Part shown: piece by piece, positions 25,554 through 33,534 of the stretch | Numbering within the stretch: position 1 is the stretch's first letter | Layout of the letters: each line of letters begins with the position of its first letter | Translations under genes and position numbers: made by a program | The notes under the pieces: model-generated | Told to the model about the DNA's origin: nothing | Databases searched by the model: none | Seen by the model: the letters and a program-made list of their open reading frames with translations, nothing else | NCBI GenBank assembly: GCA_964394665.1 | Contig: CAYMYN010000018.1 | Span: 34,633-98,632, forward strand | Length of the DNA stretch: 64,000 nt | Origin: CAYMYN01 sp964394665 | GTDB taxonomy: Bacteria; Planctomycetota; UBA1135; GCA-002686595 | Direction: 5' to 3'

Positions 25554-27044
25554 TCACGTCCGCGGGTCGGCCCGGTGGGCCACGGTGGCCAGCAGCTCGG
25601 CGTGCGGGAGCGGGGGCTCGCCCTGCGCCCCGACCACGGCCGGCGTCCCGCCGCGGGCCAGCTCGGCCAGGGCGCGGATCCACCGCGGGTGGTCGTTGAG
25701 CGCCGGCGCGACGCGCAGCTCGCGGCCACCGGCGCGCTGGAACTCGGCGGCGAGCTCGACCGCCAGGCCGTGCAGCGTCTCGATCCCGTCGGTCGTGACG
25801 CCGGCGGGGAGCACGGACACCCGCGGACACTTCGCGGCGAGCGCGACGACGACCGCGTGCAGGTTCGGCTCGCCGCCGCCCGGCGCTTCGCCGTCGCCGA
25901 AGCCCAGGTGCCAATCGCCCGCCGCCAAGCCGAGTCGCCGCGCGAGCGCCGCGGCGGTCGCGCGGCACTGGTCGGCATAGGGATCGACCTCCAGCACCGG
26001 GGGACGATCGGGGAAGGCGAACACGACCGGTTCGCCGTGCGTTCCCAGGCCGTGTCCGCGGGCGTGCTCGACCCAGGCATCGAGGAGGCCCGCGTGTCGG
26101 TAGAGATGGGTCTCGATGCGCAGGGCCGGCTGCAGGCGGCGGCGCGCGAGCAGGCGATGCAACTCGGCCAGCCGCGCGCCGCTGGCCGCGACGGAGTACT
26201 GGGGCAGGAGCGGGAGGACCCGTATCTCCTCGCAGCCCGCGGCCAGCAGGCCCTCGACGGCTTCGCGCAGGCCCCCGCCGTCCCGCGGCCCGGCCACCGC
26301 CACGCGCCACGCCGGCCCGAGGGAGGCCGTCAGCGCGCGCGCGACCAGGAAGTCGGCGCGGGCGCGCGGGCCGCCTTCGCTGGTCCAGACCCGTCGGTAC
26401 TCGCGGGCCAGCTTGCGCGCCCTCCAGGGCGCCACGGCGTACCGGCGCCAGAGGGCGCTGGCCAACGAGCGCCGCGGCTGGGAGAGCCGGTCGCCGAGCA
26501 CGCGCTGCAGGTGCCGGCGCACGGAGCGCGCTCGGGGGGCCTCGGGTTCCTCGGCGTCCAGCAGGAGGACCCCGATCGGGGCCGTCGCGCGCGCGTCGGG
26601 CTCCTTCGCCCCCGCGGGCTCGGGCGCGGCGCGCCGCGGGAGGAGGAAGGCCAGGGCGAGCCCCAGGGCGGGGACGCAGGCGAACCACGCGAGTTGCGTC
26701 AGGAGCGCGGCGAGCGCGCCCGGCCAGGGCATGCCCGGAGCGGCGGTCAGCGCGAGCGCCAGGGGCGCGAGGAGCGTCGGCCGGGCCAGGGCCCGGAGGA
26801 CCCCGCGCAGGGAGAGCGCCATCGTCGCGAGCGTGCGGGCGCGCCGCCGCGCGAAGCGCCAGAGCAAGGCGCTGACGAGGAGGCCGCCGAGGGCGCCGCC
26901 CGCGACGGAGAGGGCGCTCCCGAGGATGTCACCCGCGCTGGCGAACGGCGCGTCGTCCGCGAAGCCGCGCGACGCGCGGGCGCCGAGGGCCAGGCCCGCG
27001 ACCAGCCACGCGCAGCCGGTGAGTTGCGCCACGTTGCGGGCCAT
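25554..27044 (-). CDS. Membrane-anchored ferrochelatase-like protein lacking the catalytic histidine
   Basis: The 496-residue product begins with about four hydrophobic segments (roughly 9-22, 43-64, 90-102 and 108-136). From residue 157 it follows the ferrochelatase pattern: IGVLLLDAEEPEAP, then IRVLPLLPQYSVAASG (274-289), DPYADQCRATAAALARRLG (354-372), IETLHGLAVELA (421-432) and RVAPALNDHP (444-453). In true HemH the segment after the PQYS motif contains a catalytic SAHGxP-type histidine. Here that place reads VVFAFPDRPP, without it. The conserved glutamate (E422) survives. It is therefore either a non-catalytic sensor or a chelatase for another purpose. No heme-biosynthesis gene is adjacent. 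Confidence 0.75.
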   Translation of the reverse strand: MARNVAQLTGCAWLVAGLALGARASRGFADDAPFASAGDILGSALSVAGGALGGLLVSALLWRFARRRARTLATMALSLRGVLRALARPTLLAPLALALTAAPGMPWPGALAALLTQLAWFACVPALGLALAFLLPRRAAPEPAGAKEPDARATAPIGVLLLDAEEPEAPRARSVRRHLQRVLGDRLSQPRRSLASALWRRYAVAPWRARKLAREYRRVWTSEGGPRARADFLVARALTASLGPAWRVAVAGPRDGGGLREAVEGLLAAGCEEIRVLPLLPQYSVAASGARLAELHRLLARRRLQPALRIETHLYRHAGLLDAWVEHARGHGLGTHGEPVVFAFPDRPPVLEVDPYADQCRATAAALARRLGLAAGDWHLGFGDGEAPGGGEPNLHAVVVALAAKCPRVSVLPAGVTTDGIETLHGLAVELAAEFQRAGGRELRVAPALNDHPRWIRALAELARGGTPAVVGAQGEPPLPHAELLATVAHRADPRT

Positions 27045-27395
27045 CGTCTTGGGGGCGCGTCCGACGCCCGGGCCCACGGTAGCGGGGAGCCTGGGCGCGG
27101 ACAACCGGGCGCGCGGCGAGGGCTGCGCGGCGCGCTGGGGCGGGCACGGGCTTTGCCATGCGGCGGCGACCGAGCAGCGATCCGCGTGCCGCTCGGGCGC
27201 CGCCGTGCAATCGGCGGAAGCGCGCCACGCCGAGCGCCGCGCGACGCTCGAGCGCGGCGCTCTTTTTTTGCTTGCCAAGATCGCGCGCCGCGGTGAAACA
27301 GGTCGATGGCGGGCCGGGCGCGCCGGCGCGACGACGCGCGCGCCGCGGGTTCTCCCGTCCCATCCCCAACCCATCCACGCGAGAAGAGGTCTTCG
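27045..27395. other. 351-nt divergent intergenic region with an intrinsic terminator but no terminated gene
   Basis: Apart from promoters for the two divergent genes, this region contains a small stem CCGCCG/CGGCGG near 27200-27217 and a full intrinsic terminator (27232-27269) in the plus direction. No plus-strand coding frame with any family feature precedes that terminator. A small RNA or a regulated leader of the acidic-protein gene would explain the layout; both are inferences. Confidence 0.5.
27232..27269 (+). terminator. Textbook intrinsic terminator (10-bp GC stem plus seven T)
   Basis: GAGCGCCGCG (27232-27241) and CGCGGCGCTC (27253-27262) are exact inverted copies around an 11-nt loop. 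They are followed at once by TTTTTTT (27263-27269). The T-tract is on the plus side, so it ends plus-strand transcripts. It is the only hairpin with a T-tract that I found in the window. Confidence 0.75.
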
Positions 27396-27689
27396 ATGTC
27401 GTTGCTCGACGCCAGCAGCGCGGAGCCCTGGGAGCGCTCCCTCCCCGTCTCCGATGTCGAACTCGAGGGCTTCGGGCTCGAGCCCGACCCCACGTCCCGT
27501 GAATCCCTCGAGGAGGACTCCGATCTCCTCGCCCTCGACGACGACGACGAGGGTCTGCTCGATGACGACGACGAGGAGGACGAAGACGAGGACGAGGACG
27601 AGGAGGACGACGAGGAAGCGGAGGACGACGACCCGTTCTATCGCTTGGGCGAGGACGGGGGGATCGACCTCGAGGAAGAGGAGTTCTGA
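27396..27689 (+). CDS. Small, extremely acidic protein of unknown function
   Basis: The 97-residue product starts at the ATG preceded by AGAGG at 27385-27389. It has a short normal N-terminus (MSLLDASSAEPWERSLP) and then a run of Asp/Glu from about residue 45 to 76, ending LGEDGGIDLEEEEF. No signal peptide or fold is recognisable, and it is probably disordered. Small acidic proteins can act as nucleic-acid mimics, metal buffers or partners of basic proteins; none of these is shown by the sequence. The leader upstream contains an intrinsic terminator, so expression may be controlled by attenuation. The AlkA gene follows 123 nt later. Confidence 0.65.
   Translation: MSLLDASSAEPWERSLPVSDVELEGFGLEPDPTSRESLEEDSDLLALDDDDEGLLDDDDEEDEDEDEDEEDDEEAEDDDPFYRLGEDGGIDLEEEEF
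27561..27633 (+). repeat. GAC/GAG trinucleotide run inside the acidic-protein gene
   Basis: Almost every codon in this stretch is GAC, GAG, GAT or GAA, giving a near-tandem trinucleotide repeat. It encodes the Asp/Glu run and is prone to length change by slippage. Confidence 0.7.
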
Positions 27690-27812
27690 ACTCCCGCGGG
27701 TCCTTGGCGCCGGATCCAAGCGTTCGCCCCGTGCCCCGGGAATAGGGGCGCGTTCGCCGGCTTGGTAGCCTCGGGGGCGTGACGGCCCCGCGAGCGGCCC
27801 GATCGCCGCCCC

Positions 27813-28457
27813 GTGCGACCGACCCCCGCCCAACTCTCCGCCCTGCGGCGCCGCGATCCGCGTCTGGGCGCGCTCCTCGGGCGCATTGCGCCGTTTCCGG
27901 ATCTGCCCGATGCTCAGGAACGGCGCCGCACCCACTTCGAGTCGCTGGCGCGCGCGATCGTGCACCAGCAGCTCGCCGGCCCGGCGGCGGCGACGATCTG
28001 GTCGCGCGTGTGTGGGCTTGGCGGCGCGCGGCGCTTGCCGGGCCCGGCACGGTTCCTCGAGCTGGACGAGGAGCGACTCGCCGCCGCCGGGCTCTCGCGC
28101 AACAAGCGCCTCGCCCTGCGCGACCTCGCCGAGCGCCTGGCGCGGGGCGATCTGCGCCTGCGGTCCGCGCGGCGCCTGACGGACGACGAGGTCGTGCGCC
28201 GTCTGGTCGAGGTGCGCGGGATCGGGGTCTGGAGCGCGCAGATGTTCCTGCTCTTCCGTCTGGGCCGCCTGGACGTCCTGCCCGCGACGGACCTCGGCGT
28301 GCAGGAGGGCCTGCGCCTGCTCGACGGGCTGGACGAACGTCCGACGCCGGCCGAGGTGCTGGAGCGCGCCGATCGTTGGCGGCCCCTGGCGAGCGTCGGG
28401 AGCTGGGCCATGTGGCGCCTGGTCGAGCTCGAGCGCAGCCGTGGGGGAGCGCGCTGA
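27813..28457 (+). CDS. DNA-3-methyladenine glycosylase II type (AlkA-like HhH-GPD protein)
   Basis: The start is a GTG, and the product has 214 residues, the size of bacterial AlkA-like glycosylases without the N-terminal domain. AIVHQQLAGPAAATIW (48-63) is the conserved first core segment. The helix-hairpin-helix is VRGIGVWSAQMFL (134-146), and the catalytic aspartate is D160 in LPATDLGVQEGL. It should excise alkylated purines from DNA in the cytoplasm, as the first step of base-excision repair. The TGA shares one base with the ATG of the YihY gene, so the two are coupled, although their functions look unrelated. Confidence 0.92.
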   Translation: MRPTPAQLSALRRRDPRLGALLGRIAPFPDLPDAQERRRTHFESLARAIVHQQLAGPAAATIWSRVCGLGGARRLPGPARFLELDEERLAAAGLSRNKRLALRDLAERLARGDLRLRSARRLTDDEVVRRLVEVRGIGVWSAQMFLLFRLGRLDVLPATDLGVQEGLRLLDGLDERPTPAEVLERADRWRPLASVGSWAMWRLVELERSRGGAR

Positions 28458-29635
28458 TGGGCGCCGCCGCCCGCCTGCGCGCCGTGCACGCCGAGGCGCG
28501 CCGTTTCCTCGCGGGCATCGAGGAGCACGCGCTCTTCTCGCACGCGGCCGCGACCGGGTTCTTCCTGTTCTTCGCCATCGCCCCGGCGGTGCTGGCGCTG
28601 GTCGCGCTGGCCGGCTTCGTGCCCTTCGAGGCCTGGTTCTCCGTGCTCGCGCACGAGGGGCGCGCTTGGCTCCTCGAGCGCATCCACGAGGGGCTCGACC
28701 CCCGCACCGGGGCCGTCGCGGCGCGCCTGGCCGACAACGCCCTGGCGCCCTGGTTCGAACGCCTCGAGGCGGCGCGCGACGTGACGCTCTCGCACCAGCT
28801 CCAAGGTCTGCTCGAGCAACACCTGCCGCCGAGCGCGGCCCTGGCCCTGGGGCAGTTCGTGGGCGACGTGCTCGACAGCCCCCGGCCCGGCCTCCTGACC
28901 TTCGGCTTCGTGGCGCTGCTGTGGTCCGCCAGCGGCGCCACGCGCTCGGCCATGCGCGCGCTGAACGCCATCTACGAGGTGCGCCGCCACGCCTTCCTGC
29001 GCCGCGCCCTGGTCTCCCTGGGGCTCACGCTCGCGATCCTCCTGGGCTCGAGCTTCACGCTCACGGCCCTGCCCCTGGGCAACGCGGTCGCCCAGGGCGT
29101 CGTCGACTTCTTCGAGCTCCCCGCCTGGGTGCGCGCCGTGTGGGGCCTCGTCAACTGGCTCGCGGGCCTGGCCTTCATGCTGGCGGTGGTCTGCGTGCTC
29201 CTGTGCTTCGGGCCCAACGCGCGCCAGCGCCTGCGCTGGGTCCTGCCCGGCGCGGCGTTGACCGTCGCGCTGTGGGTGGCCCTGGGCGTGGGGCTGCGCC
29301 TGTGGACGACGATGGGTTGGGAGCGCACCAACGCGACCTACGGCACCCTGGCCAGCGTGATCGTGTTGCTTCTGTGGTGCTACCTCGTGAGCGCGACCCT
29401 GCTCCTGGGCGCGGAGGTCAACGCGTGGTGGATCGCGCGCCGCGGCCACGCGCAGCGCGCGGTGGCGGGCTTGGCGCTGGTCTACGCGCGGCGTTGGCCG
29501 AACCTGGTCGCGCTCCCGGCCCGGCCACCGCGGCGCTGGTGGAGCCTGCTGCGCCGCCGCGGGCGCCGCGCGGGCGCCGAGCACCCGCCGAGCGCGAGCG
29601 TCGAGCAGGGCGCACCGCCGGGCGGGAGCGGTTAG
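28457..29635 (+). CDS. YihY/BrkB family inner-membrane protein
   Basis: The 392-residue protein starts at the ATG overlapping the glycosylase stop by one base. It has six predicted helices: about residues 30-55, 135-160 and four more to 330. Family markers are AAATGFFLFFAIAPAVLAL (31-49), LWSASGATRSAMRALNAIY, and the late WERTNATYGTLASVIVLLLW. The tail (about 340-392) is basic and cytoplasmic. YihY proteins are often annotated as putative ribonuclease BN, which is wrong for E. coli; their real function is not established. The stop lies only about 12 nt before the TPP riboswitch. Confidence 0.9.
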   Translation: MGAAARLRAVHAEARRFLAGIEEHALFSHAAATGFFLFFAIAPAVLALVALAGFVPFEAWFSVLAHEGRAWLLERIHEGLDPRTGAVAARLADNALAPWFERLEAARDVTLSHQLQGLLEQHLPPSAALALGQFVGDVLDSPRPGLLTFGFVALLWSASGATRSAMRALNAIYEVRRHAFLRRALVSLGLTLAILLGSSFTLTALPLGNAVAQGVVDFFELPAWVRAVWGLVNWLAGLAFMLAVVCVLLCFGPNARQRLRWVLPGAALTVALWVALGVGLRLWTTMGWERTNATYGTLASVIVLLLWCYLVSATLLLGAEVNAWWIARRGHAQRAVAGLALVYARRWPNLVALPARPPRRWWSLLRRRGRRAGAEHPPSASVEQGAPPGGSG

Positions 29636-29646
29636 ACTGCGCGCCT

Positions 29647-29720
29647 CTTCCGGGGGCGGCGCCCGTCGGCGCCTGAGATGCACCCCTCGAACCTGATCCG
29701 GGTCATACCGGCGTAGGAAA
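29647..29720 (+). promoter_or_regulatory. TPP (THI-box) riboswitch controlling thiC
   Basis: The thi-box core is clear: CTGAGATG at 29673-29680, GAACCTGAT at 29689-29697 and ATACCGGCGTAGG at 29705-29717, all in consensus order. A short TTCC/GGAA P1 helix can close it. It starts about 12 nt after the preceding stop codon and ends beside the purine-rich ribosome-binding site (GGAAAG, 29721-29726). Regulation is therefore probably by hiding that site when thiamine pyrophosphate binds. No separate expression-platform terminator is visible. Confidence 0.95.
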
Positions 29721-29729
29721 GGAAAGACC

Positions 29730-31391
29730 ATGAGTGCGAACGTCGGCCGCGTTGCGGCCCCCGCGGCCCCGCCGCGCCCGGTGACCCTGGCGGACTGTTT
29801 CCCTTCGTCCGAGAAGATCTACCGCGAGGTGCGGCACGCGGGCCGCACCCTGCGCGTCCCCGAGCGCCGCATCCATCTCTCGGGCGAGCCCCACGAGCTG
29901 TGCGTGTACGACACCTCGGGCCCCGAGGGTCACGACGTGCGCGACGGGCTGCCCGCGCTGCGCGCGGAGTGGATCGAGCGGCGCGCGCCCCTGGCCCAGG
30001 GCAACTGGAGCCAGATGCACTTCGCGCGGCGCGGGATCGTGACCGAGGAGATGGCCTTCGCGGCCGCGCGCGAGGGCGTGGATCCCGAGTTCGTGCGCAG
30101 CGAGCTGGCCCGCGGGCGCGCGATCCTGCCCGCCAACCGCCGGCACCTCGAGCTCGAGCCGATGGTGATCGGCAAGAACTTCAAGGTGAAGATCAACTCC
30201 AACATCGGCAACAGCGCCATCGGCTCGTCGATCGAGGAGGAGGTGGAGAAGCTGCGCTGGTCGATCCTGTGGGGGGCCGACACGGTCATGGACCTCTCGA
30301 CCGGCAAGGACATCCACCGCACGCGCGAGGCGATCCTGCGCAATTCGCCCGTGCCGATCGGCACGGTGCCGATCTACCAGGCCCTCGAACGCGTCGGCGG
30401 CAAGATCGAGAAGCTCGACATCGACCTGTTCCTGGAGGTCCTGCGCGAGCAGGCCGAGCAGGGCGTCGACTACTTCACGATCCACGCCGGGGTGCTGCTG
30501 CGCTACGTGCCCCTGACCCAGCGGCGGTTGACGGGCATCGTCTCGCGCGGCGGATCGATCCTGGCCAAGTGGTGCCTGATGCACCACGAGGAGAACTTCC
30601 TCTACACGCATTTCGATCGCATCTGCGAGCTGATGAAGGAGTACGACGTGTCCTTCAGCCTGGGCGACGGCCTGCGGCCGGGCAGCATCCACGACGCCAA
30701 CGACGAGGCCCAGTTCGCCGAGCTCGAGACCCTCGGCGAGCTCACCCGGCGCGCCTGGGAGCACGACGTGCAGGTCATGATCGAGGGCCCCGGCCACGTG
30801 CCGCTGCACAAGATCCGCGAGAACGTCGAGCGCGAGATGGAGGTCTGCCACGAGGCGCCCTTCTACACCCTCGGACCGCTCACGACCGACATCGCGCCGG
30901 GCTACGACCACATCACCTCGGCCATCGGCGCGGCGGCGATCGGCTGGTGGGGGACGGCGATGCTGTGCTACGTCACCCCCAAGGAGCACCTGGGCCTGCC
31001 CGACCGCGAGGACGTCAAGCAGGGCGTCATCGCCTACAAGATCGCGGCCCACGCCGCGGACCTGGCGCGGGGCAACGAACGCGCCAAGGAGCGCGACGAC
31101 GCGCTCAGCCGGGCGCGCTTCGAGTTCCGCTGGGAGGACCAGTTCAACCTGGCCCTCGACCCCCTGACGGCGCGCGCCTACCACGACGCGACGCTCCCGG
31201 CCGAGGGCGCCAAGACGGCCCACTTCTGCTCGATGTGCGGCCCGCACTTCTGCTCGATGCGGATCACCGAGGACGTGCGCGCGTTCGCCGAGGAGCAGGG
31301 CCTCGACGAGCAGGCCGCCCTGGCGGCCGGCCTCGAGCAGAAGGCGCGCGAGTTCGCCGCCGGCGGCGGGGAACTCTACCGCGGAGCGTGA
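29730..31391 (+). CDS. thiC: Phosphomethylpyrimidine synthase ThiC
   Basis: The 553-residue enzyme converts aminoimidazole ribotide to the HMP-phosphate moiety of thiamine, using a radical SAM reaction. The [4Fe-4S] site CX2CX4C is near the C-terminus (C500, C503 and C508, in CSMCGPHFCSM). Other conserved segments are VMDLSTGKDIH, VPIYQALERVGG, FTIHAGVLLRYVP, IEGPGHVPLHKI and FYTLGPLTTDIAPGYDHI. The start at 29730 follows the TPP riboswitch and a GGAAAG ribosome-binding site. It is the only thiamine gene in the window, so the rest of the pathway lies elsewhere. The call is secure. Confidence 0.98.
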   Translation: MSANVGRVAAPAAPPRPVTLADCFPSSEKIYREVRHAGRTLRVPERRIHLSGEPHELCVYDTSGPEGHDVRDGLPALRAEWIERRAPLAQGNWSQMHFARRGIVTEEMAFAAAREGVDPEFVRSELARGRAILPANRRHLELEPMVIGKNFKVKINSNIGNSAIGSSIEEEVEKLRWSILWGADTVMDLSTGKDIHRTREAILRNSPVPIGTVPIYQALERVGGKIEKLDIDLFLEVLREQAEQGVDYFTIHAGVLLRYVPLTQRRLTGIVSRGGSILAKWCLMHHEENFLYTHFDRICELMKEYDVSFSLGDGLRPGSIHDANDEAQFAELETLGELTRRAWEHDVQVMIEGPGHVPLHKIRENVEREMEVCHEAPFYTLGPLTTDIAPGYDHITSAIGAAAIGWWGTAMLCYVTPKEHLGLPDREDVKQGVIAYKIAAHAADLARGNERAKERDDALSRARFEFRWEDQFNLALDPLTARAYHDATLPAEGAKTAHFCSMCGPHFCSMRITEDVRAFAEEQGLDEQAALAAGLEQKAREFAAGGGELYRGA

Positions 31392-31415
31392 TCGTCCCCG
31401 TCGGCCGGACACCGC

Positions 31416-31441
31416 CCCCCGCGCCACCCCGGGCGCGGGGG
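31416..31441. terminator. Bidirectional terminator hairpin between thiC and the sigma-factor gene
   Basis: CCCCCGCGCC and GGCGCGGGGG are exact inverted copies (10 bp) around a 6-nt loop, midway between two converging stop codons. There is no T-tract. Confidence 0.55.
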
Positions 31442-31461
31442 CGCGGCCCGCGGGGCGAGCG

Positions 31462-32331
31462 TCAAGCCAGCTCGAGCTGCAGGCGGTCGACGAGGGCACC
31501 CAGGCGGCGGCGGGCGGTCGTCTCCGACCAGCCGCGCTCCTGGGCGATGGCGGCGAAGGAGCGGCCCGCGCCGAAGCGTTCCTCGAGCAGTTGGCGCTCG
31601 GCGAGCGGGAGCGCGCCGAGCGCGCAGCCGAAGCTCTCGTGCTCCTCCGCGCGCAGCAGCAGGGCCAGGGGCGAAGCGCCGCTCTCGCGTTCGTCGAGCG
31701 GTTCGTGGTCGAGCACCGCGCCCGCCTCGCGCTCCGGATCGCGACGCTGGCGCCGGTGGTGGCGCACCTGGTCGGCGACCGTGTTCTGCAACACGCGCAG
31801 CACCCAGCCCAAGACGCTCGTCGAGCCGCGCGGCTCGAAGCGTTCGCCCTGGTGCAGCACGTGCAGGTAGGCCTCCTGCACCAGGTCCTCCGGATCGAGG
31901 CGCACGCCCAGGTCCCGCGGCAGGCGGCGCGCGGCGAGCGCGACGAGGCGCGCGTGCAGCGGCCCCAACACGGCGCCCCACGCGTCGCTCTCGCCGTGCA
32001 GCGCCCGCTCGAGGGTGGCGGGCGCCGGGGCGAGGGCGGGCTGCAGGGGCAGCGGCGTGCGCGGCCTCCCCGGGGCGCGTCGCGGCGGGGCGGGCGCGCA
32101 GGGCGCCACCCGCTGGGCGGCGGAGGGGCGGGGGTTCCAGCCGCGGACGACGAGCTCGCAGGGGCGGGAGCTCAGGCGGTCGGCGAGGGCTCCGGGGAGC
32201 GCTCCGGGGGGGGACAGGTCCGTGCGCGCGCGCTGGGGGGCGCGCGGGGACCCGGGGGCGCGGGGGGACATGGCGGGAGGGCGCTGGGGTGGGGGGATCG
32301 CCCGGATCGGGGGAAGGAACAGGGCGTGCAT
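31462..32331 (-). CDS. ECF-type RNA polymerase sigma factor with a long Pro/Arg-rich N-terminus
   Basis: The frame gives 289 residues from the ATG at 32331, or 269 from 32271. Residues 105-190 form sigma region 2, with LDPEDLVQEAYLHVL (145-159) as the core-binding and -10 recognition segment. Residues 236-287 form region 4, with LPLAERQLLEERFGAG and the DNA-binding helix-turn-helix SFAAIAQERGWSETTARRR. The first 100 residues are proline- and arginine-rich and look non-conserved, so a later GTG start is plausible. No anti-sigma factor is adjacent. It lies 108 nt downstream of the peptidase cluster on the same strand and may belong to that transcript. It would direct RNA polymerase to an unknown stress or surface regulon. 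Confidence 0.85.
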   Translation of the reverse strand: MHALFLPPIRAIPPPQRPPAMSPRAPGSPRAPQRARTDLSPPGALPGALADRLSSRPCELVVRGWNPRPSAAQRVAPCAPAPPRRAPGRPRTPLPLQPALAPAPATLERALHGESDAWGAVLGPLHARLVALAARRLPRDLGVRLDPEDLVQEAYLHVLHQGERFEPRGSTSVLGWVLRVLQNTVADQVRHHRRQRRDPEREAGAVLDHEPLDERESGASPLALLLRAEEHESFGCALGALPLAERQLLEERFGAGRSFAAIAQERGWSETTARRRLGALVDRLQLELA

Positions 32332-32439
32332 ACCAACTCGGGGCGAGCGGGTACGAAGGAATCTTTCGTCACCCCGGTCCGGGGTCCCTCCATCCGGCGC
32401 CGGTGGGGGCCGGCCGCTGTCCCAGGCGAGGGAACGGGA

Positions 32440-33534
32440 TCAGCGCGGAGCAGCCCGCCCCGTGGCGACGAGGTCGAAGATCGAGCGCGCGGCCGGGCCC
32501 TCGAAGCGCCGGGTGCGCGCGTCGAGACGCAGCTCGAGCGCGCCGAAGGGACCCTCGAGGACCAGGTGCCGGCAGGATCCGCGGGCGAGGGGCTCGAGCG
32601 CTGCGCCCAGGCCCGCCTCGAGCGCCCCGAAGGACCGGACCTGGGCGGCGGGGTCGGGCCCGCGCCAGGCGGGATCGACGGGCAGGGGCGCGGGGTCGCC
32701 GGCGGCGAGCGCGCGGCGGTGGCCGATCTCCCAGGCGTCGCCCGCGTGCAGCAACGAGAGGCGCGCGTCGCGCACCTCGCCCCGCTCCTCGCGCGCGCCG
32801 CGGGTGTCGAGGACCAGCACCCGTCCGGGTCCGGCCACCGTGACGCGGCCGGCGGCGTAGTCGAGCACCAGCGCGACCTCGCCCTCCATCCGAAAGCCCA
32901 GGCCGATGCGCGTCTCGGCGAGCTCGCGCAGCAGCGCCAGCGCGTGCTCGCCGGCCCTGGGCTCGACCTCGAGCAGGCCCGGCGGACCGAGCCCCAGCCC
33001 GACCACGGGGAGGAACGGCCGTCGCTCGCGCGGATTGCGGGGGATCGTCTCCCGGGTCGCGCGCTCGACGAGCGTCGCGCCGGCGAGGTAGGCCGCCCCG
33101 CCGCCCAGCCCCACCACGTCGGCGCCCGCGCGCACCGCCTGCACGAGGCCGCGGGAGAGGTGCGTCGCGTGCTCCCGCGGCCGCAGGAGCTCGTCCCAGG
33201 TCGCGAAGTCCCCGCCGCGCACGAGCAGCGTGCCCGCGGCCGCGAGGCGCGCCTCCAGCTCGCGCCCATCGAGCGGGATCGGCGACCCGGGGCGCAGGGT
33301 GATCCGGTTCGTCGCGGCGGGGAGGTCGGGCGCGTCGGAGGGGTTCTCCGCGTCCGCGCCGATGCGCAGCTCGAGCGGCTCGCCGCGCAGGCCCTCGAGC
33401 AACGCGCGCAGGGCGGGATCCCGCGGCTCGGCGACCGAGACCAGGACCAGGCGCCCGGGGCGCGCCTCGGCGGGCGGCGGCGCGGGCGTGTCGAGCGCGA
33501 GCAGCGCCAGGGCGAGTCCCACGGCGCCGATCAC
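32440..33534 (-). CDS. Cyanophycinase/S51-like protein without the catalytic serine
   Basis: The start is a GTG overlapping the DUF885 stop by 4 nt (GTGA), giving 364 residues with an N-terminal hydrophobic signal. The layout follows cyanophycinase: a gatekeeper strand with GTLLVRGGDF (101-110), the nucleophile elbow position at 141-151, a PVVGLGLG segment, and a late ALVLDYAAGRVTVAGPGR strand pair. In cyanophycinases and S51 peptidases the elbow reads GTSAGA. Here it is VGLGGGAAYLAG, with glycine replacing the serine, so peptidase activity is unlikely by the known mechanism. A binding or structural role, or a different nucleophile, is possible. It is coupled to a predicted metallopeptidase and a Nudix enzyme. 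Confidence 0.65.
   Translation of the reverse strand: MIGAVGLALALLALDTPAPPPAEARPGRLVLVSVAEPRDPALRALLEGLRGEPLELRIGADAENPSDAPDLPAATNRITLRPGSPIPLDGRELEARLAAAGTLLVRGGDFATWDELLRPREHATHLSRGLVQAVRAGADVVGLGGGAAYLAGATLVERATRETIPRNPRERRPFLPVVGLGLGPPGLLEVEPRAGEHALALLRELAETRIGLGFRMEGEVALVLDYAAGRVTVAGPGRVLVLDTRGAREERGEVRDARLSLLHAGDAWEIGHRRALAAGDPAPLPVDPAWRGPDPAAQVRSFGALEAGLGAALEPLARGSCRHLVLEGPFGALELRLDARTRRFEGPAARSIFDLVATGRAAPR

Noticed and set aside
25554..27044. Calling this gene hemH
   Set aside because: The catalytic His segment is absent and there are N-terminal membrane segments, so the name would imply an unsupported activity.
27561..27633. Tandem-like GAC/GAG tract as a CRISPR or satellite repeat
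   Set aside because: Unit length is three bases and it lies in frame within a gene with a good start, so it simply encodes Asp/Glu.
28457..29635. Ribonuclease BN annotation
   Set aside because: The protein is the YihY membrane family; the RNase BN name was assigned to this family in error.
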